Part shown: piece after piece, positions 57,501 through 63,625 of the stretch
Numbering within the stretch: the stretch's first letter is position 1
How the letters are laid out: each line of letters begins with the position of its first letter
NCBI GenBank assembly: GCA_900547345.1
Contig: URGG01000001.1
Location: 3,074-67,073 of the forward strand
DNA: 64,000 nucleotides
Origin: an uncultured Collinsella sp.
Lineage (GTDB): Bacteria; Actinomycetota; Coriobacteriia; Coriobacteriales; Coriobacteriaceae
Direction: 5' to 3'
The notes under the pieces: generated by a model
The model's input: only the letters and a program-made list of their open reading frames with translations
The model's database searches: none
Told to the model about the DNA's origin: nothing
Made by a program: the position numbers and the translations under genes

Positions 57501-58422
57501 ATTTGAGGGTGGCAACTTCGTCTATAGCGGTGATGCTCAAGCGCCCAAGGTCAAGGGGGCTCCCAAGGCCTGCGAGGGTGATCTGAGGGTCAGGTATTAC
57601 GGGACGGGTGGCACGCACTATTCGTCGAGTGAGGCCCCGACCGATGCCGGCACATATCGCGCCGTTGCCACGCTGCGTAGCAACGGGTATATTGGCGCCG
57701 CCTCGCGTAAGTTCAAGATTGCGCCGGCGAAGCTTAGGGTAAAGGTCGACGATGTTGAACGCTTCGAGGGAGAGGCGAATCCCGCCTTTACCTCGAGCCT
57801 AAAGAGCTCGGCCGATACCTCGGGCGTGAAGGTCGAGTACTCCTGCGTCGCCGATGAGAGTTCCCCGGCGGGCGAGTACCGGATCGAGGCGACGGTCACC
57901 GACCCGAACTTCGATGTCACGGTTGAGCCCGGTACGCTGACGGTGAAGAAGCGGGAGCCTGTCGACCCGGACCCGGTGGTTCCCGATCCGGACAAGCCGG
58001 ACCCGGACCAGCCTGACCCGGACCAGCCGGACAAGCCCGAGCCTGACCAGCCTGATCCGGGCAAGCCCGAGCCCGACAAACCGGAGCCAGATCAGCCGGA
58101 CAAGCCGGACCCGGATAACCCGGATAAGCCTGAGCCCGACAACCCGAGTAAGCCGGAGCCGGAAAAGCCCGGAACGCCCGATTCCGACCAGCCGGATTCA
58201 AAGGATCCGACAAAACCCGGTAGTTCGGATAACTCTGCGGTCGATAAGGCAAAGGCATCGGGCACGGAAAACTCCGGCAAGAAGGAGTCTTCCAAGTCGA
58301 GCGCTCAGCAGCTCGCCGACACGGGCGATCGTGCGCCATTGGCCGTCGCCGTCGCTGCGGGCGCCGTTGCGCTTGTCGCGCTGGGACTCGAGCTGCTGCG
58401 TCGCCGTCGCTCTGACGCGTAG
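45535..58422 (+). CDS. Giant multidomain cell-wall-anchored surface protein (4295 residues)
   Basis: Secreted protein with a signal peptide ending near VYA (residue 35), then a Ser/Asp/Thr-rich linker to about residue 135. Residues 137-523 and 524-907 are two copies of a BspA-type leucine-rich block. About eighteen InlB B-type repeats with GWY/GWF/HW cores fill residues 910-2575, interrupted by a hydrophobic stretch at 1188-1215. Three super-modules follow at 2577, 3198 and 3699: a VNGSV domain, an Ig-like domain (YQW...GEYFCRVTQ), a putative-Ig domain and an MBG domain. Pro-Asp repeats at about 3641-3697 and 4141-4250 act as wall spacers. The end is LADTG (4260-4264), a hydrophobic helix and RRRR, a sortase signal with Ala where LPXTG has Pro. 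Likely an adhesin; ligand unknown. Confidence 0.92.
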   Translation: MNRISAALYRFLVVYLSVAMVVTSIPLAPSTVYADDAGAVAVESEAQETDSGSDADVDAVDNASSLGEGGSSTTSDQTNNALDESSSSDTSTSTSSLAQDLSSSATDSDVAKTSPATSEPPSDDSEVDVLTYEPTVYEYAKFMPNYYLYPCDADGNVTVEIDESNPRENSVDGRMVTNLIIDYRTDLVDVQLCADSTNLRSVRFENSSISKIGTHAFYNCPNLIDISLSGMTIGHIGKEAFYGCKSLTSLNINEVATIGSMGDAAFAESGLVSTGLDKVVGLTSIPLMAYDGCKALTYTGLDKNTSITSIGVDAFRNCSCLATTGLESNTTIETLREGCFSGTNMSGGLMLPLYSKIEVLPSCAFSDSKLETVYLGCNHAVLINSTTFPKRNMTVMVPAKMIPKYSKGEPKQVWESCNGCLPVPVGKVLQGIEISRDPDKMAYQPGEKISLEGMSVNFQYSHSLTISDYESLLTREMGEYLTATPCDGDVFDESMDGEPIQLVYDDGYTRLVAYSKGNLQQAAYEYAKLMPNYYLYPCDANGNLTVEIDENNPRENSVDGRMVTNLIVDYGVDEVDAQLCADSTNLRSVRFENSSISKIGLHAFYNCPNLTDISLSGMTIGTIGKEAFYGCKSLTSLNISETTTISSMGYAAFADSGLVATGLDKVVGLTSIPDRAYEGCKALTDTGLDKNTSITSIGVCAFRFCSNLATTGLESNTKVETLGHTCFYGTDLSGGLTLPYNSKIEELPEKAFGSTNLETVFFGCNHAVLINTDTFPKYNMTVMVPAKMIPKYANGHPKAVWERCNGCLPVPVGKVLENVEISCDPNNMTYETGETISLEGMSVELDYPHSVSIWNYEALIKEELGEYLTATPCDGDVFDESMDGQPVKLVYDDGYSHFETQTKGMLQLKKPTPTSFQISYAQTIDKGERKLMDGVELPDVSGTMTIDAGAEVTFDAGALGMLNDNITFKGWYDTESGKYISKEPVYTFTPDKDLSLEACFKLKDYAVHVNDAQATDSSQDYAHLSVTAQNCYRNAGETVEVSAVTDNALFLGWYLGEGDDAYAASDQLDFTYTVDKADAIVSEDKTDARIEITPRYCAPQASVVLSVDGVDENGQPLGQFLSTGLYGIGSRVTVVAVPSPGYVFDYATDALGNVVYSGDDGPSYTFVLEGDVQYTAHFREATDPDESLAALKAALIAAITAAAVLATMYGLGEIVDPIAADAVIEIGMADNIEDVAAVGTKVLKEIKDIIDDHKKPKPHGDHKIEIIATAQPEVGGVVTGGGIHYEGTVATLEAVANPGYHFVCWKENGVEVSTSPLKTMTITDLTPEVVKMTAVFEKKVEITAVAEADGIQADFSTGCTASPVKQSITRGDQAMVTASEGPDYAFVGWFEDGIEVSPERTYIFKAEVDRHLVARFRKADKTILVNTDPFDSAEVLCDGVPVVDGKVRAKDGDILTFTMRPKVRPDNPEKTYRFVEWRETDAQGITIANKQEVCEYRVNGNARIEAVMDGRDTHTVRAEADPLEGGTVTLKRGETAGMVLEVPEDERVTAEATPSEGYIFDGWYLSNGGSDATSTLVSSDRSYTFEPITDCVVQAKFTRACKVDVVVEPAAAMAGKYLVHGEGYCMKGEPATLSIELTAEASKQFAFKGWYDAKTDLLLGTDPSYLEFYPEDVECTVRAVFEENTYTVTAKAKKTFVERGTVEIEGHPGASSVTCGYGDTVMLKAKANDGYRFDHWKDGSGKEYESAELVVKVTKSDTYTAIFTDSKPEVMVTADSWLGGTVTCNGTVVKPATDKFKLGETLHLTAKARPGYLFWGWYVNGRLKSLKHETTLVAKARGKTGHCVITAGFVPIDTVCVPLADPAEGGTVKASRILADRGAEVALKATPNPGYVFTGWYTADGTFESADAEFTCHQERSHVHVARFMAKSYEVDATTVVDSGTGSLVESSAAGWVEGTGTVEAGHAATLTAHALSGYAFEYWADASGAVVSRDSTYHVVPSSDTTLQAVFSAKQYTVDVSCEESMGSVEGAGTYAAGQVATVRAVAAEDTAFVGWFQNGTCVSSKKTYRFTVREDTSLYAVFASGSYVVHTVASPAEGGAVSGFGGYEAGDRATLRATANTGYSFAGWTDDKGDSVSENADYTVKVTGDATYTATFTPKSYQVFLSASEDSVGTLSGEGSYQFGDTVELNATPVGTKRFVGWYVLDAEGNKSLLSCDAHCWVKLDKDMVEGLEDDMLELRAVFADPYEVTVTGEVVVKDKASNRGCRVTGSGSFAVGDQVELTAVAGMGYRFVGWSTDKEGTSIVETATTLDVTATQDITYYAQFESDGQVTITVTGSSIFRGTALLVDGIPAGSRSYDRGDMFMAIAIPWKKYHFSHWVDDAGVTVSYSAFYIGTAKENKQLTAVFYETGCDVQVATYPKGAGFSMVALGTGGSYHSAAIMFTVPHEGWKFKYWVDENGMPVGATPVINRVVFGNRTFTAVYERASMTVTAVDSRQGGHVEGSSEDESLGYAVTNEVENGESTTLTAVPDAGYVFDGWYARNDDGSLGDEPLSTDATWTFVPEDNMTVEARFAEAPKYKVTARAVNGSVDPESALVATDGKVTLSATPDEGCYLTRVTVAEEAGDDGSAGNAYGLDISDYKGGAYEVTLSGVSAPQQVTFEFAKAAAPEVLAQPQDASAYEGDPVELSFAAEAGRNVRVHAAVSSGSAADVKLSYQWYRVSDDGGKAVALKGETGETLSIVQLDSDGEGEYFCRITQNYLGTVTKTDTEHAKVSIVPREALVFNGRVLPVATAHDEYRAEIAGATGGKAPYAYNLDDVEVPEGMQLTLADDGSGALVLSGVPAATGVCRFKISCTDDLGDKCDAHFALLVKAKEASLAFEGQTFTYNATAQAPELSGVPEGCEDDVELTYVGTGDTHYSSDQAPVDAGTYRVVATLDAKGYVGNASCDFTIEKAPVDISIETSDVTYDGARHGAAVAVAGLDASAYSVTYCGIDGTSYGSTALEPCDSGNYRVTVKVTDPNYQGKKSAEFSIAKASQAITGTTSYSGVYGGDPIVFNNVAQTPVSFELVDSDGDASPVSIKGRCATVKAAGTARVVAHAKASRNYLAAEDVELTVSVAPAQLLVKVDDAERFEGQENPEFTSSLVSRCDTSDVKVTYFCSANKKSPAGEYQIDAAVADPNFDVAVDPGTLTVKKKPEHYKVTAKAVNGSVDNALVSVVEGGDAILSAAPDEGCYLERVTVAQAGSGATVDLDISDYKGGSYEVTLSDVTASQEVTFEFAKADAPRVVAQPQDVSVHGGDSAVLSVAAEAGKNVADHAASSTGCAAKIELSYQWFRMVNGKAVALEGETGETLSLADLDDEQAGEYFCRITQRYLGTEKQVESDRAVVSVVPRDALVFNGGLLPVASAHSTYLATIAGAAGGKAPYECAWDETKLPDGLELSRTSGGLTLSGVPSKTGVSAFDVTCTDARGEAMTARFALVVQAKHIKLSFTDGDFTFNGASQAPEVSGAPKVCKGDLRVWYLGTGSTQYSSTEAPTDAGTYRAVVMLRSHGYIGAAACEFEIAPAKLKVKVDDAERFEGEANPAFTSCLESAVDTSGVKVEYSCDADESSPVGEYQIGATVTDSNFDVEVVPGTLTVKKKQDPVDPDPDNPDPDQPDPGPNPDPDNPDPGNPDPDQPDPNPDNPDPDKPDPDNPDKPERFEVTAKAVNGSVDNASVTVDAGGDVTLSAMPDEGCFLERVTVTEAGSDKAIDLDISDYEGGAYEVTVSDVTASHEITFEFAKADAPKVIAQPQDASAHECDAVVLSVAAEAGKGVLDHTSSSTGPAADVELSYQWFHMVGGEAVALEGETGETLLIEGLDDDCAGEYFCRVTQRYLGTETQVESDRAVVSVVPRDALVFNGGLLPVARAHSTYRATIAGAAGGEAPYEYTWDDAKLPEGFKLNRTAGGLTLSGTPSKAGVSTFDITCKDAQGKTVTAHFVLVVQAKRIELAFEGGNFVYSGDAQAPKVKGAPKACEGDLRVRYYGTGGTHYSSSEAPTDAGTYRAVATLRSNGYIGAASRKFKIAPAKLRVKVDDVERFEGEANPAFTSSLKSSADTSGVKVEYSCVADESSPAGEYRIEATVTDPNFDVTVEPGTLTVKKREPVDPDPVVPDPDKPDPDQPDPDQPDKPEPDQPDPGKPEPDKPEPDQPDKPDPDNPDKPEPDNPSKPEPEKPGTPDSDQPDSKDPTKPGSSDNSAVDKAKASGTENSGKKESSKSSAQQLADTGDRAPLAVAVAAGAVALVALGLELLRRRRSDA
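45943..48255 (+). repeat. Tandem duplication of a 1161-bp leucine-rich module
   Basis: 45943-47103 and 47104-48255 encode near-identical 387-residue units, each beginning YEYAK and ending in a VYDDGY region. The nucleotide sequence is conserved in long stretches but contains many scattered changes, so this is an old or diversifying duplication rather than an assembly echo. Confidence 0.92.
56455..56628 (+). repeat. Pro-Asp-rich coding repeat (internal linker)
   Basis: About 57 codons alternating PDNPDPDQ-type units between super-modules 2 and 3 of the surface protein. A second, longer Pro-Asp/Glu-Lys tract at 57955-58220 precedes the sorting signal. The first one being internal suggests a module was added after an older C-terminus. 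Confidence 0.85.
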
Positions 58423-58487
58423 CGGCTCTAAAGGGGCAACCAGATTGATACTTTGCACCATCTGGCCTGCTCAAGCGTTTATACTTG

Positions 58488-58517
58488 CGGGACGGGTATT
58501 TTGCCCGTCCCGTTTTT
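58488..58517 (+). terminator. Terminator of the surface-protein gene
   Basis: CGGGACGGG, 7-base loop, CCCGTCCCG, then TTTTTG; 66 bases after the stop and 24 bases before brnQ. Confidence 0.85.
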
Positions 58518-58540
58518 GTTTCGACCCGAAAGGTGTGCCT

Positions 58541-59899
58541 ATGCCCTCATCTGCACCGCGCGGTCTGCGCTCCGACCATGTCGTTACCGTCGGCATCGCC
58601 CTGTTTTCGATGCTCTTTGGCGCCGGCAACCTCATCATTCCGCCGTTGCTGGCGCTCCAGGCCGGCACGGCCACACCGCTTGCCATGGTTGGCTTTTTGA
58701 TTGCCGCCATCGGCCTGCCCGTCATGGGCTTTATCGCCGTGGCGCTCGCCGGCACGGCGCGTGAGCTTGCCAGCCGCGTGCACCCCAAGTTTGGCGAGTT
58801 CTTTGTCGCGGCGGTGTATCTGGCCATTGGCCCGTGCCTGGCCATTCCGCGTACGAGTTCCACGGCCTTCGAGATGCTGGTGCCGCTGTTGCCCGAGGGC
58901 GTCTCGCTCGGCACGGCGCGTCTGGTGTTTGCCATTGGCTTCTTTGTCGTCGCGTTTGCGCTCACGCTGCGCCCGGGCGTCATCACGCGCGTGCTCGGCC
59001 GCATTACGGGCCCCGCGCTCATCGCCCTAATCGTATTGGTCGTGGGCGTCGCCGTGGTCTCGCCGTTGGGTCCCGCTGCCGCGCCGCAGGCTCCCTACAA
59101 TGCCGGTGCTGCCGTGCAGGGCTTTCTGACCGGCTACCAGACCATGGACCTGCTTGCGTCGCTCGCCTTTGGCATCATCATCGCCGAGACCATCCATGAG
59201 CTCGGCGTTACCGACGATAAGCGCGTGGCCTTCGAGATCTCGCGTTCGGGTGTGATCGCCGGCGTGCTCATGGCCATCATCTACTGCGGCCTGGCGCTTG
59301 CCGGTATGCAGCTCGGCACGGTTATGCCCGACGCCACCAACGGCGCCGCGATCCTTGCGCGTTCGGCCTCTATGCACTTTGGTCTTGCTGGCACGGTTGT
59401 CGTCTTTGCGATTTTCTTCCTCGCCTGCATGAATGTGTGTATTGGCCTTATCAGCTGCTGCTCGCGTTACTTCTGCGAGACGTATGTGGTCGAAGGGGGA
59501 GCGGAGGCTTCCGAGGAGGCCATGCGCCGCCCCTTTGCGGTTCTCGCCTTTGTGTTCGCGGCGTTTTCGTGCGTGCTCTCCAACGTGGGCCTCGACGTGA
59601 TCCTTATGTTCTCGGTGCCTATGCTCAACGCCTTGTATCCCGTTGCCATCGTGCTGGTGCTTATGGGCCTGGTGCACGGTTTTTGCGACGCTCATCCGCA
59701 GGTGTGGGTCTGGGTCGGCGGCGTTGTCGCGGTGCAGAGCGTAATCACTTCGGTTCGCGATGCGTTTTTCGCGGGCGCGTGGCTGCCGTTCGATGCGTTG
59801 CCGCTGGCAGATATCGGTGCTGCGTGGGCACCGGTTGCTGTGGCGGCGTTTGTGATCGGTCTGGTTCATAGCCAGTTTGTCACACATTCGAGGAGCTAG
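58541..59899 (+). CDS. brnQ: Branched-chain amino acid transporter BrnQ/LIVCS family
   Basis: 452-residue membrane protein with about twelve hydrophobic segments that takes up leucine, isoleucine and valine with a cation. Typical LIVCS regions are ALFSMLFGAGNLIIPPLL in segment 1, AIPRTSSTAFEM in segment 3 and DLLASLAFGIII near the middle. Start ATG 58541 follows CGAAAGG. No BrnQ partner gene is adjacent. It is the last protein-coding gene on the Collinsella-like side; the tRNA-Pro gene follows 91 bases downstream. Confidence 0.92.
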   Translation: MPSSAPRGLRSDHVVTVGIALFSMLFGAGNLIIPPLLALQAGTATPLAMVGFLIAAIGLPVMGFIAVALAGTARELASRVHPKFGEFFVAAVYLAIGPCLAIPRTSSTAFEMLVPLLPEGVSLGTARLVFAIGFFVVAFALTLRPGVITRVLGRITGPALIALIVLVVGVAVVSPLGPAAAPQAPYNAGAAVQGFLTGYQTMDLLASLAFGIIIAETIHELGVTDDKRVAFEISRSGVIAGVLMAIIYCGLALAGMQLGTVMPDATNGAAILARSASMHFGLAGTVVVFAIFFLACMNVCIGLISCCSRYFCETYVVEGGAEASEEAMRRPFAVLAFVFAAFSCVLSNVGLDVILMFSVPMLNALYPVAIVLVLMGLVHGFCDAHPQVWVWVGGVVAVQSVITSVRDAFFAGAWLPFDALPLADIGAAWAPVAVAAFVIGLVHSQFVTHSRS

Positions 59900-59990
59900 G
59901 GTATCGTCGCTTGCACAGGCGGGAAGTCTCCCCTATAATTTCCTTCGCTTTGGGACACGCAAGGTTTAGACCTTAGCTGCTCAACACCTT

Positions 59991-60064
59991 CGGGACGTGG
60001 CGCAGTTTGGTAGCGCGCCTGCTTTGGGAGCAGGATGTCGCAGGTTCAAATCCTGTCAGCCCGA
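59991..60064 (+). tRNA. tRNA-Pro(TGG) with mismatched acceptor stem
   Basis: 74-base cloverleaf: D-arm GCGC/GCGC, anticodon stem CCTGC/GCAGG with anticodon TGG in TTTGGGA, and T-arm GCAGG-TTCAAAT-CCTGT. The acceptor stem, however, is CGGGACG (5') against CAGCCCG (3'), leaving two adjacent mismatches (A5-G68 and C6-A67). All other stems pair. CCA is not encoded. The gene is a plausible att site for the integrase remnant downstream. The acceptor mismatch suggests that the two halves come from different genomes. Confidence 0.9.
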
Positions 60065-60068
60065 CCGG

Positions 60069-60105
60069 AGCCCTTGGAAACATGAGGTTTTCAAGGGCTT
60101 TTTTT
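60069..60105 (+). terminator. Terminator after tRNA-Pro
   Basis: AGCCCTTGGAAAC pairs with GTTTTCAAGGGCT (one mismatch) and is followed by TTTTTTT. Belongs to the sequence right of the tRNA junction. Confidence 0.85.
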
Positions 60106-60164
60106 CCGTTGAAAACAATCCGCATACAAATGCATACAAACGCCGCGGGATCTCCATGCCCGAT

Positions 60165-60935
60165 TCACACGAGTTCGCGCTCGCGGAGGGCTCCGATCGC
60201 GTAGGCCACGTCGTCCAATCGTTCCGGCCAGAGCGCCGTGTAGGTGTTCAATGTGATGCTGGGAGAGGAGTGGCCGAGCTGCATCTGCAGGGTCTTCACG
60301 TCCGCGCCCTGGGCGATTGCGAAGTTCGCGTATGTGTGGCGCAGACTGTGTATGGTCACGCCCGCGTCCTCTATGCCGGCCGCTTTGACGGCCTTGTTCC
60401 ATATCCTTGTCCGCCACATGTTCGTCCAGACGTTCCCGCCACGGGTGGCACGGAACAGCCAGTCGTCATCACCCATGCCATCCATCTGCGCCTTGATCTG
60501 CGGCATGAGGAACCGTGGTATCGCGATGTTGCGGGCCTTTCCGTTCTTCGGGGTGCCGAGCATGCTACCGCCGTGCCCGTCGTCAGTCCATGTGCGGCCT
60601 ATTCTGGCGCGCCGCTTGGCCGCATCCACGTCACCGACCTTGAGGGCAAGCGATTCGCCTATGCGGCATCCCGTATAGGCCTGCCATCTGACCAGCCCCG
60701 ATCTTCTCCGCCTCGTCCGCGAGCAACTCGACCTCGCGGACCGAGAGGAACACCATGTCGTCGTCGGAGGCGATCTTCGGCACGGTGACCCTGTCCACAG
60801 GATTCTCACCGATCCACCCGTTCGAGACGGCGTAGTCAAAGATGCCTTTGAGGACGAATTCCATGCTGGTTCCTTCAATGACGCCGGTGGTGATTGCGGT
60901 GCTGGCCGCTGTTGACCATCCTATCGTCGCCAGTG
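60165..60935 (-). pseudogene. Tyrosine-type integrase remnant, frameshifted and N-terminally truncated
   Basis: The catalytic domain is readable in two minus-strand frames. One (60631-60864 and upstream) gives FDYAVSNGWIGENPVDRV; the other (from about 60700 to 60165) gives RWQAYTGCRIGES, LKVGDVD, HSLRHTYANFA and LGHSSPSITLNTY. The catalytic R, HxxR, H and Y residues are thus present, but a one-base indel near 60685-60705 breaks the frame. The usual N-terminal arm-binding domain (about 150 residues) is missing; the frame continues upstream without recognisable domain content. Its 3' end points to the tRNA-Pro gene, the normal layout of an island integrase. A sequencing error could explain the frameshift but not the missing N-terminus. 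Confidence 0.8.
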
Positions 60936-61034
60936 GGCCGCCGCCTGAATAATTCCGAATGGAAACGCGGTCCCGGGCTGCGCTAATCGCCGTTTGAGGC
61001 GTGAAAGCGGGATTAGTGCGGGCGAAATTGGTGG

Positions 61035-61239
61035 TATCTACATTTCGAGGGGTTGATCTGATGGATCAGGAACATCTATCTGCATTTCAGGGGGTTGTCC
61101 AAACGCGATATCCGAAGTATTAAGCGCTTTCTGCTACTGGGATTACGCGGTTTTGGGAGCGTTCATACTTGGCTGGCACCCCCTCGAAACGTAGATAGAT
61201 ATCCGGCGAGACCGAAATCAACCCCTCGAAACGTAGATA
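61035..61239. repeat. Nested inverted repeats (four ~23-bp sites)
   Basis: Sites of consensus TATCTACRTTTCGAGGGGTT lie at 61035-61057 and 61077-61097 in direct orientation and at 61177-61197 and 61217-61239 inverted. The outer pair match over 23 bases with one mismatch. The interior has no gene. This looks like the terminal repeats of a mobile element or a protein-binding array. No coding region is apparent between 60936 and 61341. Confidence 0.8.
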
Positions 61240-61341
61240 CGGTTCAATGACGATGTGATTCCGGGCTTTTCGCCCATGACCGGGGGAGAGAAGATGGCGA
61301 ATCGCGCCGGAAAGGGGTCGTGCCCGAACCGTGATGCCCCG

Positions 61342-61959
61342 TCATGACTGCAACATGGTGGTGCCGCCGTCCCTGACGAGCAGTGATTGACGGTCAGTGA
61401 GCGCGCGTAGGTCGAGCTCCGTGGAATACCGTTCGACGATGAGCCGTGCCGCCTGACCCATCGTGGGATTGCCCAGATGCGGCACCACATGGAAATCCGT
61501 CAGACCGAGTCCTTTGTAGTCGCGCAGACCCGGGGCGCGATCCGTGCGGTCCATGATGGAGCAGTAGCCGATGTCCGGCGACATGATGACCGAACCGGCT
61601 GATTCGCCGATATACGGGATCCCGTCGGCTATCCGTTCGGCGAGCAGCGCATCCGCGCCGGTCCGCCGCAGTTCCTGCAGCAGAAAGAACGAATTGCCGC
61701 CGCCGACATATATGCAGTCGGCGTCCGAGAGGGTGCTCCGCACGTCGGGGGCAGCGGCCGTTGAAACATCCAGTTCGGTGACGCGGAATCCCAGTTGACG
61801 CAGTTGGCGGCGGGTCAGCATCGTATGCGCGAACCCCCATGGCTCTACAGCCGCGGCGGTCGTGATGTACGCCAGTCGACCGCCGTGCAGCCCGGGCAGT
61901 GCATGCGGGATCATCCCTGTGGCTCCGCGCAGCGTCGATGTGAGCATCATGGTCGCCAT
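61342..61959 (-). CDS. Peptidase E-like S51 family protein
   Basis: 205-residue protein of the class I glutamine-amidotransferase-like S51 family (peptidase E, alpha-aspartyl dipeptidase). The nucleophile elbow is GESAGSVIM near residue 118 (Ser), preceded by YVGGGNSFFLL near residue 86; a histidine lies in DFHVVPHLGN. It probably cleaves Asp-X dipeptides or a related substrate. ATG 61957-61959 has AAAGGAGG 5 bases upstream. Codon style and the lack of GAAAGG-type neighbours resemble Bifidobacterium. It diverges from aroA. Confidence 0.88.
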   Translation of the reverse strand: MATMMLTSTLRGATGMIPHALPGLHGGRLAYITTAAAVEPWGFAHTMLTRRQLRQLGFRVTELDVSTAAAPDVRSTLSDADCIYVGGGNSFFLLQELRRTGADALLAERIADGIPYIGESAGSVIMSPDIGYCSIMDRTDRAPGLRDYKGLGLTDFHVVPHLGNPTMGQAARLIVERYSTELDLRALTDRQSLLVRDGGTTMLQS

Positions 61960-62152
61960 CCTGGCCTCCTTTCGTATCGCCCAGTATAGGACCGCGTTCA
62001 TGAGAGCGCTGACAGATGAAAGGTTGAATGCGCGCGGTGGCGTTTGGCACTCGCCTGGCCCGGTTGCCGGAAATGACGACATGGGCGCGAACGATTCCGC
62101 CGATGCGGACGGAAAATGCCATAACTCGAACGAAGACGATACGATTGGACGC

Positions 62153-63511
62153 ATGAGCGAAACGAACAATGACAACCTGTGGCCGGCCCCGGCCGCTGAC
62201 GGCCCGCTGAACGCGACCGTGACCATCCCCGGCAGCAAATCCCTGTCGAATCGGTACCTGATCCTCGCCGTGCTTGGCGCGAAGCCCGTCACGCTTGTCG
62301 GGCTGTTGCGCTCGCGCGACACCGAACTGATGATGGGAGCGCTGTCGGCGCTTGGTGTGCGCTGCGACATCGACCCGGAAAACGATACCACAGTCACGGT
62401 GACGCCGCCGGAATCCGGCCGATTCAGCGGCAATGTGGGCGTGTACTGCGGGCTCGCCGGCACGGTGATGCGTTTCGTGCCGGGACTGGCGCTGTTCGCG
62501 GACGCCCCGGTGCGGTTCGATGGAGACGATCAGGCATACGCGAGGCCGATGCAGCCGGTTCTCGACGGGCTCGAACAGCTCGGCGCCCGCGTCGAATACC
62601 ACGGCGAGCACGGCCGGTTACCGTTCACCATCACGCCACCGCGTCATGATGGTGAACGGGCCGATGACGGTTCCGCTGCCGCCAAGGTGAGCATCGACTC
62701 GTCCGGCTCTTCACAGTTCATCTCCGGCCTGCTGCTGATCGGGTCGCGCCTGCCCGGTGGGCTGGAGTTGCGGCATACGGGGGAGAAGACGCCGAGCCTG
62801 CCGCATATCCGCATGACCGTCGCTGATGTGAACGGCGCGAGCGGCAATGCGACCGCTGATGAGGAGTCTCGCGTCTGGCGAGTCGGCCATGCCGCGTTGC
62901 AGCTGCCGGAACGCGTGGTCGTCGAACCTGACCTGTCGAATGCGGCGCCGTTCCTCGGCGCGGCTTTGATCGCCGGAGGCACGGTGCGCGTGCCGCACTG
63001 GCCTGCTGAGACCACCCAGCCCGGTGGACTGCTGCCGGGATATCTGGAACGCATGGGCGCGCGCGTCTCGTTCCCCGAAGAGGACGGCGTGCGGTATTGC
63101 GAGGTGAGTGGCGACGGCCATGTGCATGGTCTTGGTGATTTCGACCTGACCGCGGCAGGGGAGATCGCGCCGTCGCTCGCGGCGATACTGGCGTTTGCCG
63201 ATGCTCCGACCCGTATGCTCGGCATCGGTCATCTGCGTGGTCATGAGACAAACCGTCTGGAGGCGCTGGTCACGGAGATCACGCGCATCGGGGGAGAGGC
63301 CCGCGAACTGGAGGATGGCATCGAGATCACTCCTGTGCCGGTTGAGCGTCTGCACGGTGAGGTGATGGAATCCTACGCTGATCACCGCATGGCGACGTTC
63401 GCCGCGATGATCGGGCTGGCCGTGCCGGGCGTCCGAATCGTCAACGTGGAGACCACGCGCAAGACACTGCCCGATTTCGTGGGCATGTGGACCGGCATGT
63501 TGGATCGGTGA
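62153..63511 (+). CDS. aroA: 3-phosphoshikimate 1-carboxyvinyltransferase (EPSP synthase)
   Basis: 452-residue enzyme joining shikimate-3-phosphate and PEP in aromatic amino acid synthesis. Substrate-binding motifs: IPGSKSLSNRYLIL near residue 25, the GLAGTVMRF stretch near residue 100 (standard LGNAGT region), SSQFISGLL near residue 183, and the C-terminal GIGHLRGHETNRLEAL and ESYADHRMATFAA. Domain order and length are normal. ATG 62153 is chosen; the ribosome site is weak. The style resembles Bifidobacterium aroA. A Collinsella genome would be expected to have its own copy elsewhere. Confidence 0.93.
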   Translation: MSETNNDNLWPAPAADGPLNATVTIPGSKSLSNRYLILAVLGAKPVTLVGLLRSRDTELMMGALSALGVRCDIDPENDTTVTVTPPESGRFSGNVGVYCGLAGTVMRFVPGLALFADAPVRFDGDDQAYARPMQPVLDGLEQLGARVEYHGEHGRLPFTITPPRHDGERADDGSAAAKVSIDSSGSSQFISGLLLIGSRLPGGLELRHTGEKTPSLPHIRMTVADVNGASGNATADEESRVWRVGHAALQLPERVVVEPDLSNAAPFLGAALIAGGTVRVPHWPAETTQPGGLLPGYLERMGARVSFPEEDGVRYCEVSGDGHVHGLGDFDLTAAGEIAPSLAAILAFADAPTRMLGIGHLRGHETNRLEALVTEITRIGGEARELEDGIEITPVPVERLHGEVMESYADHRMATFAAMIGLAVPGVRIVNVETTRKTLPDFVGMWTGMLDR

Positions 63512-63538
63512 CCGCGACGAATATCACGGATATACGAT

Positions 63539-63570
63539 GAGGGGCTGATTCCCAGCGGAATCAGCCCCTC
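63539..63570. terminator. Bidirectional terminator between aroA and ackA
   Basis: 14-bp perfect stem GAGGGGCTGATTCC / GGAATCAGCCCCTC with loop CAGC, between converging genes. Confidence 0.85.
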
Positions 63571-63625
63571 AATTATGTTCGTCCGTTTGCGTTTAGACGG
63601 ACTGCGGCCTGCTAACGGCAGTTCG

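Noticed and set aside
51931..57618. 1895-codon open frame on the minus strand
   Set aside because: It is the mirror of the giant surface-protein gene; its composition is His/Arg/Leu-rich without domains, and the plus-strand frame has clear modules and a signal peptide.
56455..58220. Short-period repeats resembling a CRISPR array
   Set aside because: They are in-frame Pro-Asp codon repeats within the surface protein, with no unique spacers and no cas genes.
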